This document shows, in pieces, positions 43,554 through 52,500 of a DNA stretch of 64,000 nucleotides; the first letter of the stretch is position 1; every line of letters starts with the position of its first letter. The position numbers and the translations under genes are program-made. The DNA comes from Bacteroidota bacterium (lineage in GTDB: Bacteria; Bacteroidota; Bacteroidia; NS11-12g; UBA955), in NCBI GenBank assembly GCA_030682255.1, contig JAUXOK010000010.1, positions 1 to 64,000 on the forward strand. The letters run 5' to 3'. Under the pieces are notes generated by a model. The model saw only the letters and a program-made list of their open reading frames with translations. It was not told the origin of the DNA and did not search any database.

Positions 43554-44684
43554 ATGAAAAAAATAATATATATTTTAAGTATCATCACCCTTGTATCTGC
43601 ATGCAATGTAAATGAGGTTGAACAAAAGAAAAAAGAACTTTCTAAACTAAACAAGCAAGTAAAAGAATTGAACGAAAAAATTAAAGCACTTGAGCTAGAA
43701 TTGATTAAAATAGATACTTCTGTTAAAACTGTTAAGAAAACCGAAGTTAGAACAGAAGCAGTAGCAAAAGGTGATTTTAAACATTACATAGATTTGCAAG
43801 GCGATTTAATCAGTGAAAACAATGTGATGGTAAATCCCAAAATGGGTGGCCTGGTTACAGGTGTTTTTGTTCAAGAAGGACAACAAGTTAGTGCAGGACA
43901 GGTATTGGTTCAATTGGATAATTCTGTTTTAGCTACTAGTTTGCAAGAAATTGACAATCAATTGAGTTTAGCTAAAATTGTTTATGAAAAACAAAAAAGA
44001 CTTTGGGATCAAAACATCGGAACTGAGATTCAATATTTACAGGCTAAGAACAATAAAGAATCACTTGAAAAAAGAAAAGCTACTACACAAACCCAAATGG
44101 CTATGAGCAGAATTGTAGCACCTTTTGCGGGTGTTGTAGATGAGGTTAAATTAAAAGTTGGTGAGACAGCAGCACCTGGTATGGGCGGAGTTAGAGTTAT
44201 CAATATGAAAGATTTGAAAATTACGGCTAAAGTATCTGATACGTATGCAGGTAGTCTTAAAAAAGGCGATAAAGTAAAAGTCAATATTCCAGATTTGAAT
44301 CTTGAGTTTGAATCACAAATAAAATATGTTGCTTTGAATGTAAATTCTGCAAGCAGAACTTTTGAAATTGAGATTGCAGTGCCATCTAATATTAAAAATT
44401 TAAGACCTAATTTAGTGGCTAGAGTTTCTGTAAACGATGCCAATTTCAAAGATGTGATACTTGTGCCATTAAATTTGATTCAAAAAACAGCGAATGGCGA
44501 AAATGTAGTGATGTTGGCTCAAACTGTTAACAATCAAAACAGAGCCATTTCAAGATTTGTTAAAACTGGCGCTTCATATCAAGATAAAATCATCGTAACA
44601 GAAGGGTTAGAAGTTGGTGATCAAATTATTGTAGAAGGCAATAACGATTTAATTGACGGTCAAATATTAAACATTATCAAATAA
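43554..44684 (+). CDS. RND efflux adaptor (membrane fusion lipoprotein)
   Basis: This 376-residue adaptor has a lipoprotein signal (ILSIITLVSAC, Cys17), a heptad-rich coil (residues 22-55), and a biotinyl-lipoyl half motif (GGLVTGVFVQEGQQVSAGQVLVQLD). A hairpin and the second lipoyl half (IVAPFAGVVDEVKLKVGETAAPG) follow, then beta-barrel and membrane-proximal domains. It links the inner-membrane RND pump to the TolC-like channel. The extra N-terminal coil before the lipoyl half is a modest oddity. Confidence 0.93.
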   Translation: MKKIIYILSIITLVSACNVNEVEQKKKELSKLNKQVKELNEKIKALELELIKIDTSVKTVKKTEVRTEAVAKGDFKHYIDLQGDLISENNVMVNPKMGGLVTGVFVQEGQQVSAGQVLVQLDNSVLATSLQEIDNQLSLAKIVYEKQKRLWDQNIGTEIQYLQAKNNKESLEKRKATTQTQMAMSRIVAPFAGVVDEVKLKVGETAAPGMGGVRVINMKDLKITAKVSDTYAGSLKKGDKVKVNIPDLNLEFESQIKYVALNVNSASRTFEIEIAVPSNIKNLRPNLVARVSVNDANFKDVILVPLNLIQKTANGENVVMLAQTVNNQNRAISRFVKTGASYQDKIIVTEGLEVGDQIIVEGNNDLIDGQILNIIK

Positions 44685-44693
44685 TAGCTGATT

Positions 44694-47600
44694 ATGTCCA
44701 AAATCAAAGAGTTTGCATTTACCAGTTGGTGTATCGAAAATAGAACCGCAGTTTATATTTTCACCATCATCATTTCCCTGATGGGTTACAGCATATTTAA
44801 TAGCTTACCCAAAGAACAATTTCCTGATATTGTTGTACCCACTATTTTTATTAGTACCATTCATCCTGGCACAACGCCATCTGACGTTGAAAATCTGATT
44901 ACAAAACCCATTGAAAAACAGGTGAAAGCCATATCAGGGGTGAAGAAAGTAACCAGTAATTCCATTCAAGATTTCAGTGCAGTTATAGTTGAATTCAACA
45001 CAGATATCGATCCAGATGTTGCCAAACAAAAAGTGAGTGATGCTGTAGATAAAGCCAAAAGCGATTTGCCAAATGATTTGAAAAACGACCCTGTTGTTCA
45101 AGAAATTGCATTTTCTGAATTTCCAATTATGCAAATCAATGTTGCGGGTAACTATGATTTATTTAAATTAAAAGATTATGCCGATGATATTAAAGACCAA
45201 GTGGAATCTTTGAAAGAAATTACAAGGGTTGATATCATAGGTGCGCCAACTAAAGAGATTCATGTGGATTTAGATTTATACAAAATGCAATCTGCCAATA
45301 TCACATTTCAAGATGTAGAATCTGCCATTGCACAAGAAAACATCAACGTATCGGGTGGCGATATCAGAGTGGGTGATTTGAGAAGGGGTGTCAGAGTAGT
45401 TGGTGAGTTTTCTAATGTAGAACAAATCAACGATTTGGTAGTTAAAAATGCTTTTGGAACAAGTTTATATTTAAGAGACATTGCAGATGTAAAAGTGTCA
45501 CAAAAAGAAAAGCAAGATTATGCCAGATTAAATAACAAGGGTGTAATATCTTTGAATGTCATCAAAAGAGCAGGGCAAAACTTGATTTCAGCATCAGAAG
45601 AAATTGAGAGTAAAATTGAGGAGTTGAAGAAAACCAAATTGCCTAGCAATTTAGAAATCACCATTACGGGCGACCAAGCTGAATTCACTAAAAATCAATT
45701 GAATGATTTGATAAACTCAGTTATCATTGGTTTTATATTAGTTGTACTGGTTTTAATGTTCTTTATGGGTGTTCAACAAGCGGTTTTTGTGGGCTTAGCA
45801 GTTCCAATTTCTTCTTTGTTAGCCATTTTAATTATGCCATCTCTTGGCTTCACTTTGAATATAGTTGTATTATTTTCATTCCTGCTTTCTTTGGGAATTG
45901 TTGTAGACGATGCCATTGTTGTAATTGAAAACACCCACCGTATTTTTCATCAAGGCAAACACGATATAAAAACGGCTGCTAAATTGGCTGCTGGAGAAGT
46001 GATTATTCCTGTATTTGCTGGTACTTTAACGACCATTGCGCCATTCTTCCCTTTGTTGTTTTGGCCTGGTATCATTGGCGAGTTCATGAAATTTATGCCA
46101 ATTACTTTGATTTTAACATTGTTTGCATCCCTTTTTGTGGCCTTTGTAATTAATCCAGTGTTTGCAGTAGATTTTATGTCAGACGACAACAAATATGTTA
46201 AAAAAACATTTAAACAAAGTTATTTTAAAACCATCATTGTAATTGCTGTTATAGCATTGATTGGCTACATTTCTGGCAATGTGGGATTGGGTAATTTTGC
46301 AGTGTTTATTGCATTACTTATTGTGTTGTATCACTTTGCCATCGAACCATTGATTAAATGGTTTCAAGCTAAAATTATTCCATCATTTATTAACCATTAT
46401 AGAAACATTATTACAGTAATTATTGCCAAAAAAAATCCATACAAATTGATGGGTTCAATGGTTATATTGTTTTTTGTAACACTTATTATTTTTGGCATTA
46501 GAACGCCTAAAGTAGATTTCTTTCCACAAGGTGAACCTAATTTTACTTATGTTTACATTAAAATGCCAATAGGTACGGATGCCGCTGTTACAGATAGTAT
46601 TACCAAGGTCATAGAAAGCAAAGTGAATCTAGCAATAGAACCAAGCAAGAATATTGTAAAATCTGTTATCAGCAATGTGGGTATAGGTGCAGGCGATCCT
46701 CAAAATCCTGATAGAACCACTACACCACACAAAGGTAAAATAACTGTTGCCTACAAACAGTTCAATCTAAGAGAAAAAATTTCTTCGCAAATGGTGATGG
46801 ATGATATCCGAAAAATGGTTCCTAAAATTCCTGGTGTAGAAATTACGATAGACAAAGATCAAGGCGGACCGCCACAAGGCAAACCAGTTAGCATTGAATT
46901 GGCAGGCGAAGAGTTTGATTCATTAACTTATATCAGTCAAAGAATTACTAGTTTAATCAATAATTCTGGGATTGAAGGTATAGAAGATTTGAAATCAGAT
47001 TTGGTGCTCAACAAACCTGAAATTTCTGTGAATATAGACCGTGAAAAAGCTATGAGACAAGGTGTTAGCACAGTGCAAGCTGCATTGGCTATCAGAACGG
47101 CTATTTTTGGTAAAGACATTTCTAAATTCAGAGAAACAGACAAAGAATCTGATATTGTGATTAAGCTGAAAGATGAATACAAGCAAAAACCACAGGATTT
47201 GATGAATCTTATCATCGCTTTCAGAGATATGGCGAGCGGACAGTTTAAACAAATTCCAATTTCTTCTATTGCTAACGTTTCATATAGTAACACATATTCT
47301 GGTATTAACCGTAAAAATCAAAAGCGTTTGGTTACTCTGTCTTCCAATGTTTTGACAGGCTATAACGCCAATGATATTAATGGGGAAATCAGAACTTTGC
47401 TTTCAGGTTATAGTTTGCCCGAGGGTTATTCTGTTAAATTGGGTGGTGCGCAAGAAGACCAAGAAGAAACAGGAGCCTTTTTAGGGTTTGCAATGCTTTC
47501 GGCTTTAGCCTTGGTGTTCCTGATTTTGGTGACACAGTTTAATTCGGTATCTAAACCAATCATCATTTTTATTACCATCTTTTTAAGCTTAATTGGTGTT

Positions 47601-48065
47601 TTACTTGGATTTTCTATCAGCGGACAATCAATGTCTATAGTGATGACAGGTGTTGGTATCATTGCCCTTGCGGGAATTGTAGTTAAAAATGGTATCATTC
47701 TTATAGAATTTACCAATGAACTAAAAGATAGGGGCTACAAAACCCGACATGCCATTATTGAAGCGGCTAGTACACGTTTAACCCCAGTTTTATTAACGGC
47801 AGCAACAACTATTTTAGGTTTGATTCCTTTGGCAATTGGTTTAAATATCAATTTTGTGACCTTATTTACCAAACTCGATCCTGACTTTTTCTTAGGAGGG
47901 GATAGCGTTGCTTTTTGGGGACCTCTAGCTTGGACCATTATTTATGGTTTGGCATTCTCTTCATTCCTTACTTTGGTGGTTGTGCCAACTATGTATTTGT
48001 TGTTCTACAGAACTGGTTTAAGGATAGACAGGTATAGATTGCATCAAAAAATAAAGAAAAGTTAA
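44694..48065 (+). CDS. RND efflux permease (AcrB/HAE family)
   Basis: This 1123-residue inner-membrane proton-driven pump shows the expected 12-helix layout with two large periplasmic loops. Helix 4 carries the proton-relay pair in LGIVVDDAIVVIENTHR; the second half has VVKNGIILIEFTNELKDRGY and AASTRLTPVLLTA. It is longer than E. coli AcrB (about 1049) because of inserted segments around residues 500-560 and 1030-1055. With the adjacent adaptor, TolC-like channel and TetR gene it forms a complete tripartite efflux system; substrates cannot be read from sequence. Confidence 0.94.
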   Translation: MSKIKEFAFTSWCIENRTAVYIFTIIISLMGYSIFNSLPKEQFPDIVVPTIFISTIHPGTTPSDVENLITKPIEKQVKAISGVKKVTSNSIQDFSAVIVEFNTDIDPDVAKQKVSDAVDKAKSDLPNDLKNDPVVQEIAFSEFPIMQINVAGNYDLFKLKDYADDIKDQVESLKEITRVDIIGAPTKEIHVDLDLYKMQSANITFQDVESAIAQENINVSGGDIRVGDLRRGVRVVGEFSNVEQINDLVVKNAFGTSLYLRDIADVKVSQKEKQDYARLNNKGVISLNVIKRAGQNLISASEEIESKIEELKKTKLPSNLEITITGDQAEFTKNQLNDLINSVIIGFILVVLVLMFFMGVQQAVFVGLAVPISSLLAILIMPSLGFTLNIVVLFSFLLSLGIVVDDAIVVIENTHRIFHQGKHDIKTAAKLAAGEVIIPVFAGTLTTIAPFFPLLFWPGIIGEFMKFMPITLILTLFASLFVAFVINPVFAVDFMSDDNKYVKKTFKQSYFKTIIVIAVIALIGYISGNVGLGNFAVFIALLIVLYHFAIEPLIKWFQAKIIPSFINHYRNIITVIIAKKNPYKLMGSMVILFFVTLIIFGIRTPKVDFFPQGEPNFTYVYIKMPIGTDAAVTDSITKVIESKVNLAIEPSKNIVKSVISNVGIGAGDPQNPDRTTTPHKGKITVAYKQFNLREKISSQMVMDDIRKMVPKIPGVEITIDKDQGGPPQGKPVSIELAGEEFDSLTYISQRITSLINNSGIEGIEDLKSDLVLNKPEISVNIDREKAMRQGVSTVQAALAIRTAIFGKDISKFRETDKESDIVIKLKDEYKQKPQDLMNLIIAFRDMASGQFKQIPISSIANVSYSNTYSGINRKNQKRLVTLSSNVLTGYNANDINGEIRTLLSGYSLPEGYSVKLGGAQEDQEETGAFLGFAMLSALALVFLILVTQFNSVSKPIIIFITIFLSLIGVLLGFSISGQSMSIVMTGVGIIALAGIVVKNGIILIEFTNELKDRGYKTRHAIIEAASTRLTPVLLTAATTILGLIPLAIGLNINFVTLFTKLDPDFFLGGDSVAFWGPLAWTIIYGLAFSSFLTLVVVPTMYLLFYRTGLRIDRYRLHQKIKKS

Positions 48066-48106
48066 AGTATTTATTGAAAATTGCATTTAATACCTAAGTA
48101 AAAATA

Positions 48107-48144
48107 ATATAGTCCAAATTTCGTTTATCTTGATTGGACTATAT
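48107..48144. terminator. Inverted repeat ATATAGTCCAA/TTGGACTATAT after the RND operon
   Basis: An 11-bp perfect stem with a 16-base loop lies 42 bases after the RND stop codon. It lacks a clean T run, so it may be an mRNA-stabilising hairpin, a terminator or a protein site. No gene is seen in 48066-48288. Confidence 0.4.
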
Positions 48145-48288
48145 GATTTATTTATCGATATGTATTTTCATGCAAATCGAATAAGATTTGCATCTATTAA
48201 CATCATATAAATCACATTGGAATAGATTTTACTTCATCATAGATTAAGTAATCATTTTCCAAAATAATCTGAATGATATGCTGACAAT

Positions 48289-50025
48289 TTATGAAAAAAA
48301 CTGAATTGTTTTTTTAATTTCTGTTTCACTCAATTGTTCTAATTCCATTAATTCAGGAATACTTCCATGAGTTACAAAATGATCTTGGATAGCTAAAATT
48401 TTAAATGACCCTTTATAATTAAGAAAATTGGCAATCATTGATATTGTGCTGCCAATTCCAGCAATAAGTTGAACCTCTTCTACAACAATAATATGTTGAT
48501 ATTGATCAAAAACCATGCTAAGGAGTTCCGTATCTAAAGGTTTGATAGTTCTTAAATCATAAAGTGAAGCATTGGTGTTTTGAATTGCTTTCAAACAAGT
48601 ATTTACCAAGTTGCCATAACTTATTAAGGCAATTTCCTTTCCTTTTACTAAACATTTTGCCTTGCCTATTTCAAACATATCAAATGCGTTGTTTAAAAAA
48701 GGTTCAGAGGATTTGCCTCGAGGGTATCTTATAACAACTGGTCCTATTGGCTTTTGTGTCAAAGTAAACAAGGCGTCTTTTAAATCCTTTTGATTACTTG
48801 GAGATATGATTTTAATATTTGGAATAGCTTGGAGAAATGCCACATCGAATACACCATGATGAGTAGGTCCATCTTCGCCTACCAAACCTGCACGGTCTAT
48901 CGCAAAAATAACAGACAGATTTTGTAATGCTACATCATGTATTAATTGGTCGTACCCTCTTTGAAGAAAAGTTGAATATAAACAACAAATTGGAATTAAG
49001 CCTGCCGCTGCTAAACCAGCAGAAAATGTTATAGCGTGTTGTTCTGCAATGCCTACATCAAATACTCTTTCTGGAAAAAATTCTTGCATAAATTGTAATG
49101 AACTGCCAGAAATCATTGCTGGAGTAATAGCTACTATGTTGGGGTTATCTTTTGCCAATTGTAACAATGTTTTACCAAAGATATCTTGGTATTTGGCATT
49201 ATTAGAATTTGTTGGTAATTCTTTACCATCAATTTTTTCATATTTAGACACACTGTGCCACTTGGTTTGCTCAGCTTCAGCTTCTGAATGACCTTTGCCT
49301 TTTATCGTTTTTAAATGTATTATTTTAGGTAAATCAATCCCTTTAATTTGTTCGAATAAGGTATTCATTGAAATAATATCATGACCATCAATTGGTCCAA
49401 AATATTGTAAGCCTAAATCTGTAAAAAAGTTTTCAGATTTATCTACTAATTTATCTAGATATTCTCCCAAAGCACCCTGACTTGGGTCAATGCCAATGTG
49501 ATTATCATTGATAATAATGGTTATATTGGTTTTGCTTATTCCCGCATTGTTTAATGCTTCAAAAGCTTGACCCGCACTTAACGCTCCATCACCAATTATT
49601 GCAATATGTTGTCGCTTAACAGTTTGTATTTTTGCTGCACAAGCATATCCAAGAGTAGCTGAAATTGAAGTTGAACTATGTGCTGTTCCAAAAGCATCGT
49701 ATTCGCTTTCGCTCATTTTAGGAAAACCACTAATGCCATCTAGTTTTCTTAAAGTGTCAAATTTGGATTTGCGATGCGTTAAAATTTTATGAGCATAAGA
49801 TTGGTGTCCAACATCCCATATAATAACATCTTGAGGTGCGTTAAAAATATAATGCAAAGAAATACTAAGTTCCACTACACCTAGGTTTGCAGCAAAATGC
49901 CCTCCATGAAGACTTATTTTTTCAATTAAAAAACTTCTAAGCCAATTTGCATATTCTACTAATTCGGGTTCGCGAAGTTGTTTAAGTTGTTCGGGTGATT
50001 GAATGGATTGATAAATATCGGACAC
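48289..50025 (-). CDS. dxs: 1-deoxy-D-xylulose-5-phosphate synthase
   Basis: DXS condenses pyruvate and glyceraldehyde 3-phosphate in the MEP isoprenoid pathway and also feeds pyridoxal and thiamine synthesis. The 578-residue protein has the thiamine diphosphate motif GDGALSAGQAFEALNNAG ending in NDN, the transketolase-like DRAGLVGEDGPTHHGVFD and VIRYPRG. It is about 40 residues shorter than the common enzyme, mostly in loops. Translation starts at GTG, immediately after a TAATTTTG element, so the message is predicted to be leaderless. Isoprenoid supply links it with carotenoid formation and with undecaprenyl phosphate. Confidence 0.94.
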   Translation of the reverse strand: MSDIYQSIQSPEQLKQLREPELVEYANWLRSFLIEKISLHGGHFAANLGVVELSISLHYIFNAPQDVIIWDVGHQSYAHKILTHRKSKFDTLRKLDGISGFPKMSESEYDAFGTAHSSTSISATLGYACAAKIQTVKRQHIAIIGDGALSAGQAFEALNNAGISKTNITIIINDNHIGIDPSQGALGEYLDKLVDKSENFFTDLGLQYFGPIDGHDIISMNTLFEQIKGIDLPKIIHLKTIKGKGHSEAEAEQTKWHSVSKYEKIDGKELPTNSNNAKYQDIFGKTLLQLAKDNPNIVAITPAMISGSSLQFMQEFFPERVFDVGIAEQHAITFSAGLAAAGLIPICCLYSTFLQRGYDQLIHDVALQNLSVIFAIDRAGLVGEDGPTHHGVFDVAFLQAIPNIKIISPSNQKDLKDALFTLTQKPIGPVVIRYPRGKSSEPFLNNAFDMFEIGKAKCLVKGKEIALISYGNLVNTCLKAIQNTNASLYDLRTIKPLDTELLSMVFDQYQHIIVVEEVQLIAGIGSTISMIANFLNYKGSFKILAIQDHFVTHGSIPELMELEQLSETEIKKTIQFFS

Positions 50026-50029
50026 GCCA

Positions 50030-50037
50030 CAAAATTA
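50030..50037 (-). promoter_or_regulatory. -7 element (TAATTTTG) of dxs
   Basis: An exact TAnnTTTG match ending four bases before the GTG start at 50025, supporting that unusual start codon. Confidence 0.6.
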
Positions 50038-50056
50038 ATTGAATTCGATGAGAGGT

Positions 50057-50551
50057 TTAATCTTTTTTCTTAAAACCCAAACTCACAGAGTTTATGCAAT
50101 ACCTAAGACCTGTTGGAGTTCCATGTCCATCTGGAAAAACATGCCCTAAATGTCCATTGCAATTTCCACAAACAACTTCAATACGGCTCATGCCATGGCT
50201 ATAATCTGTTATTTCTTTCACTTTGTTTTTGTCTATTGTTTGATAAAAGCTTGGCCAACCACAACCTGCATCAAATTTAGTTTTACTCTCAAACAATTCG
50301 ATACCACATCCTTTGCAAACATAAACTCCAGAATCCCAATGAGATTCATATTCGCCACTAAAAGGTCTTTCTGTTCCTTTCTCTCTTAATACTCTATATT
50401 CTTCTGAACTAAGTTTAGATTTCCATTCTTCTTCTGTTTGATTAGTTTTCATTGTGTCGTTATTTGATTTTGATATTTTAGATTGTTTATAAGCCCCATT
50501 TGAGCATGAAAATATTAAGGGAAATAAACAAATGATGATATGTTTTTTCAT
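50057..50551 (-). CDS. msrB: Peptide-methionine (R)-S-oxide reductase, lipoprotein form
   Basis: MsrB repairs oxidised methionine in proteins. The 164-residue protein has the two zinc cysteine pairs (CKGCG and CGNCNGH), [15 protein letters not shown] and the catalytic cysteine in [11 protein letters not shown]. It begins with an export signal ending IFSC (Cys16), so it should be a membrane-anchored periplasmic or outer-membrane lipoprotein rather than the usual cytosolic form. A TAAGTTTG element lies upstream. It is followed by dxs, which has its own promoter. Confidence 0.93.
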   Translation of the reverse strand: MKKHIIICLFPLIFSCSNGAYKQSKISKSNNDTMKTNQTEEEWKSKLSSEEYRVLREKGTERPFSGEYESHWDSGVYVCKGCGIELFESKTKFDAGCGWPSFYQTIDKNKVKEITDYSHGMSRIEVVCGNCNGHLGHVFPDGHGTPTGLRYCINSVSLGFKKKD

Positions 50552-50573
50552 TTAGCTAAATAACAATTGATTA

Positions 50574-50581
50574 CAAACTTA
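50574..50581 (-). promoter_or_regulatory. -7 element (TAAGTTTG) of msrB
   Basis: An exact TAnnTTTG match on the minus strand, 22 bases before the ATG at 50551. Confidence 0.5.
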
Positions 50582-50617
50582 GTTTGATTTTTTTAACTTT
50601 CAATGCTTTTTTATTAC

Positions 50618-52456
50618 CTAATGCCCAATCAAATGCACAACACCATGAATTGTGTCTTCCTTTTCACAAGTTTTGTATTTGATAAAATAATAATAAACAC
50701 CATCAGGCAAACCACCGCCATCCCAAGGCCTTTGGTTGGATTCAAAAACGCTAATGCCCCACCTATTAAAAATTTGTAAGGAATATTTATAAGCGGCTGT
50801 TTCTTCAGGAAAATAAGGATTAAAACCATCGCCATTAGGTGTAAACACATTTGGAATTTTAACAGGGGTTAATATTTCTTTGTCATTTGCTAAAATTTCT
50901 GAATAATAAGGGCAGTTATTTTTATTCAAGCCAGAAATTTTGAACAAACCTATTTTATTAAATTCATAAATTGAATCATTATAATCCTTTGGAATTAGCT
51001 CTAGTTCGGAATACCAATTGATGTTTTGAAAAGCGCCAATCACCCTAATTCTACCTGAATACTCTAGCTTAATGGCATCACACTTTAAGCTATCAGAAAT
51101 TAGTTTAACTTCACTTGAATCGTATGCAATAAAAATTGTGTCATAAGCTTCGCAATTAATCCGCTGCATTTTAAGCCAATACATTCCTGCTTGATTGATG
51201 CTTAATTCTGTTCCTGAACTTCCATCCGACCACAAATATGATGTTTGATTATAAGCAGTATCAGGTTTTATAAATAAACTATCGCCTCTACATAACAAAG
51301 TATCATTTGGCAACTTAAAATAAATTTTATCGTAGATTGTAATGGTTTTGATAATGGTATCTGCACAATTTCCATTTGATGCAACAAGTTTTACCGTATA
51401 ATTTCCTATTCTAGGATAAGTGTATTTTCCTATTTGAACATTAGAGGTGTCTGAAAGGGTAGAAGTATCACCAAAATCCCAATAAAATTTAGTTGCATTT
51501 TGACTATTATTATTGAAAATTACTTCTTTATCACAATTGATATCAGGTGTTGTAAAGGCCGAAGTTGTTTCAAAAACACAATCTTGCACATTGAATTGAT
51601 AATCCCTTTGTGTCATACCAATTAGTTTGCCATTTCTAAATTCTTTAACCACTATGCCAACAACAAACTGACCTTGAAGGGTTGGTGTTATTCGGAGTGT
51701 GCCAGTTTTCTTATCAATACTTACAGCAGGATTAGAATTAATTGCATTGAAAAAAGAATATCCAGGTTTAAAAAAAATCTGACTAAAAGGGGGTCTTTCA
51801 AAAAAACTGATATTTGGACGGGGATTAAAATCGGTTGCGCCTGTATAGGGATGAAAAAACTCATAGACCAAGCTATCTCCATCAGCATCTGTTGCTGAAT
51901 GATCGAAAACTAAAGGCGCATTGGTACACAAAAAATTGGGTGGTAGATTTTTGAAATAAGGATTACTGTTGTTGCCAATTGAATCAAAATCATTGATGTA
52001 AGTCCATATGTTTGCACCAGTTGTGCCGGGGTTAATCAAATTTAAGATAGAATAATTTCTACAACATCTTTGAAAAGAAAGGATATAACCATCTTTTCTT
52101 TTAGGTAATGAAACAACCGTATCATATTCATAAGCATCTACACAAGCATTAGGTGAAATAGCAATGCAATTGTAGTTGGTTTTTGAAACTCTAACAGGAG
52201 GCTTTCTCTTAATTTCAAAACTAATACTTTGTAAAAGACTGTCATTGTCACTGCCAAATACACCAATACGCGCTGTGATATCCTGAGAAATTGCTGCTGC
52301 TGATCCAAAGGCACAATCAATGTAAAGTTTTAAAACAACACGGTAATTTTGATTTCCTAAATATGTATAGTTTAACTCACCGCCTACAATATGGGTACTG
52401 TATCCCATTTTGATGGATAAAATAAACAATGCTAAAATGGATAAAAACCTTTTCAA
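50618..52456 (-). CDS. Secreted protein with PKD domain and gliding-motility-type (CHU_C, type B) C-terminal domain
   Basis: This 612-residue protein has a signal peptide (LSILALFILSIKMGYS). An N-terminal region with STHIVGGELNYTYLG is typical of large Bacteroidota surface proteins. A PKD domain near residues 310-375 shows KFYWDFGDTSTLSDTS and YPRIGNYTVKLVAS. The C-terminal CHU_C domain reads IPNVFTPNGDGFN, LQIFNRWGISVFES and WDGGGLPDGVYYYFIKY. That domain directs export by the type IX system without the standard type A cleavage. Translation starts at TTG. It is probably surface exposed or released. Confidence 0.88.
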   Translation of the reverse strand: MKRFLSILALFILSIKMGYSTHIVGGELNYTYLGNQNYRVVLKLYIDCAFGSAAAISQDITARIGVFGSDNDSLLQSISFEIKRKPPVRVSKTNYNCIAISPNACVDAYEYDTVVSLPKRKDGYILSFQRCCRNYSILNLINPGTTGANIWTYINDFDSIGNNSNPYFKNLPPNFLCTNAPLVFDHSATDADGDSLVYEFFHPYTGATDFNPRPNISFFERPPFSQIFFKPGYSFFNAINSNPAVSIDKKTGTLRITPTLQGQFVVGIVVKEFRNGKLIGMTQRDYQFNVQDCVFETTSAFTTPDINCDKEVIFNNNSQNATKFYWDFGDTSTLSDTSNVQIGKYTYPRIGNYTVKLVASNGNCADTIIKTITIYDKIYFKLPNDTLLCRGDSLFIKPDTAYNQTSYLWSDGSSGTELSINQAGMYWLKMQRINCEAYDTIFIAYDSSEVKLISDSLKCDAIKLEYSGRIRVIGAFQNINWYSELELIPKDYNDSIYEFNKIGLFKISGLNKNNCPYYSEILANDKEILTPVKIPNVFTPNGDGFNPYFPEETAAYKYSLQIFNRWGISVFESNQRPWDGGGLPDGVYYYFIKYKTCEKEDTIHGVVHLIGH

Positions 52457-52500
52457 TTTATTATGTTAGACACTTTTATATATCGATATGTTGCTTTTTA

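Noticed and set aside
42204-48065. Metal (CusA/CzcA) efflux system
   Set aside because: The RND protein has the hydrophobic/amphiphilic (AcrB-like) character and a TetR regulator; I saw no CusA/CzcA metal-binding methionine or acidic signature, so a multidrug-type assignment is safer.
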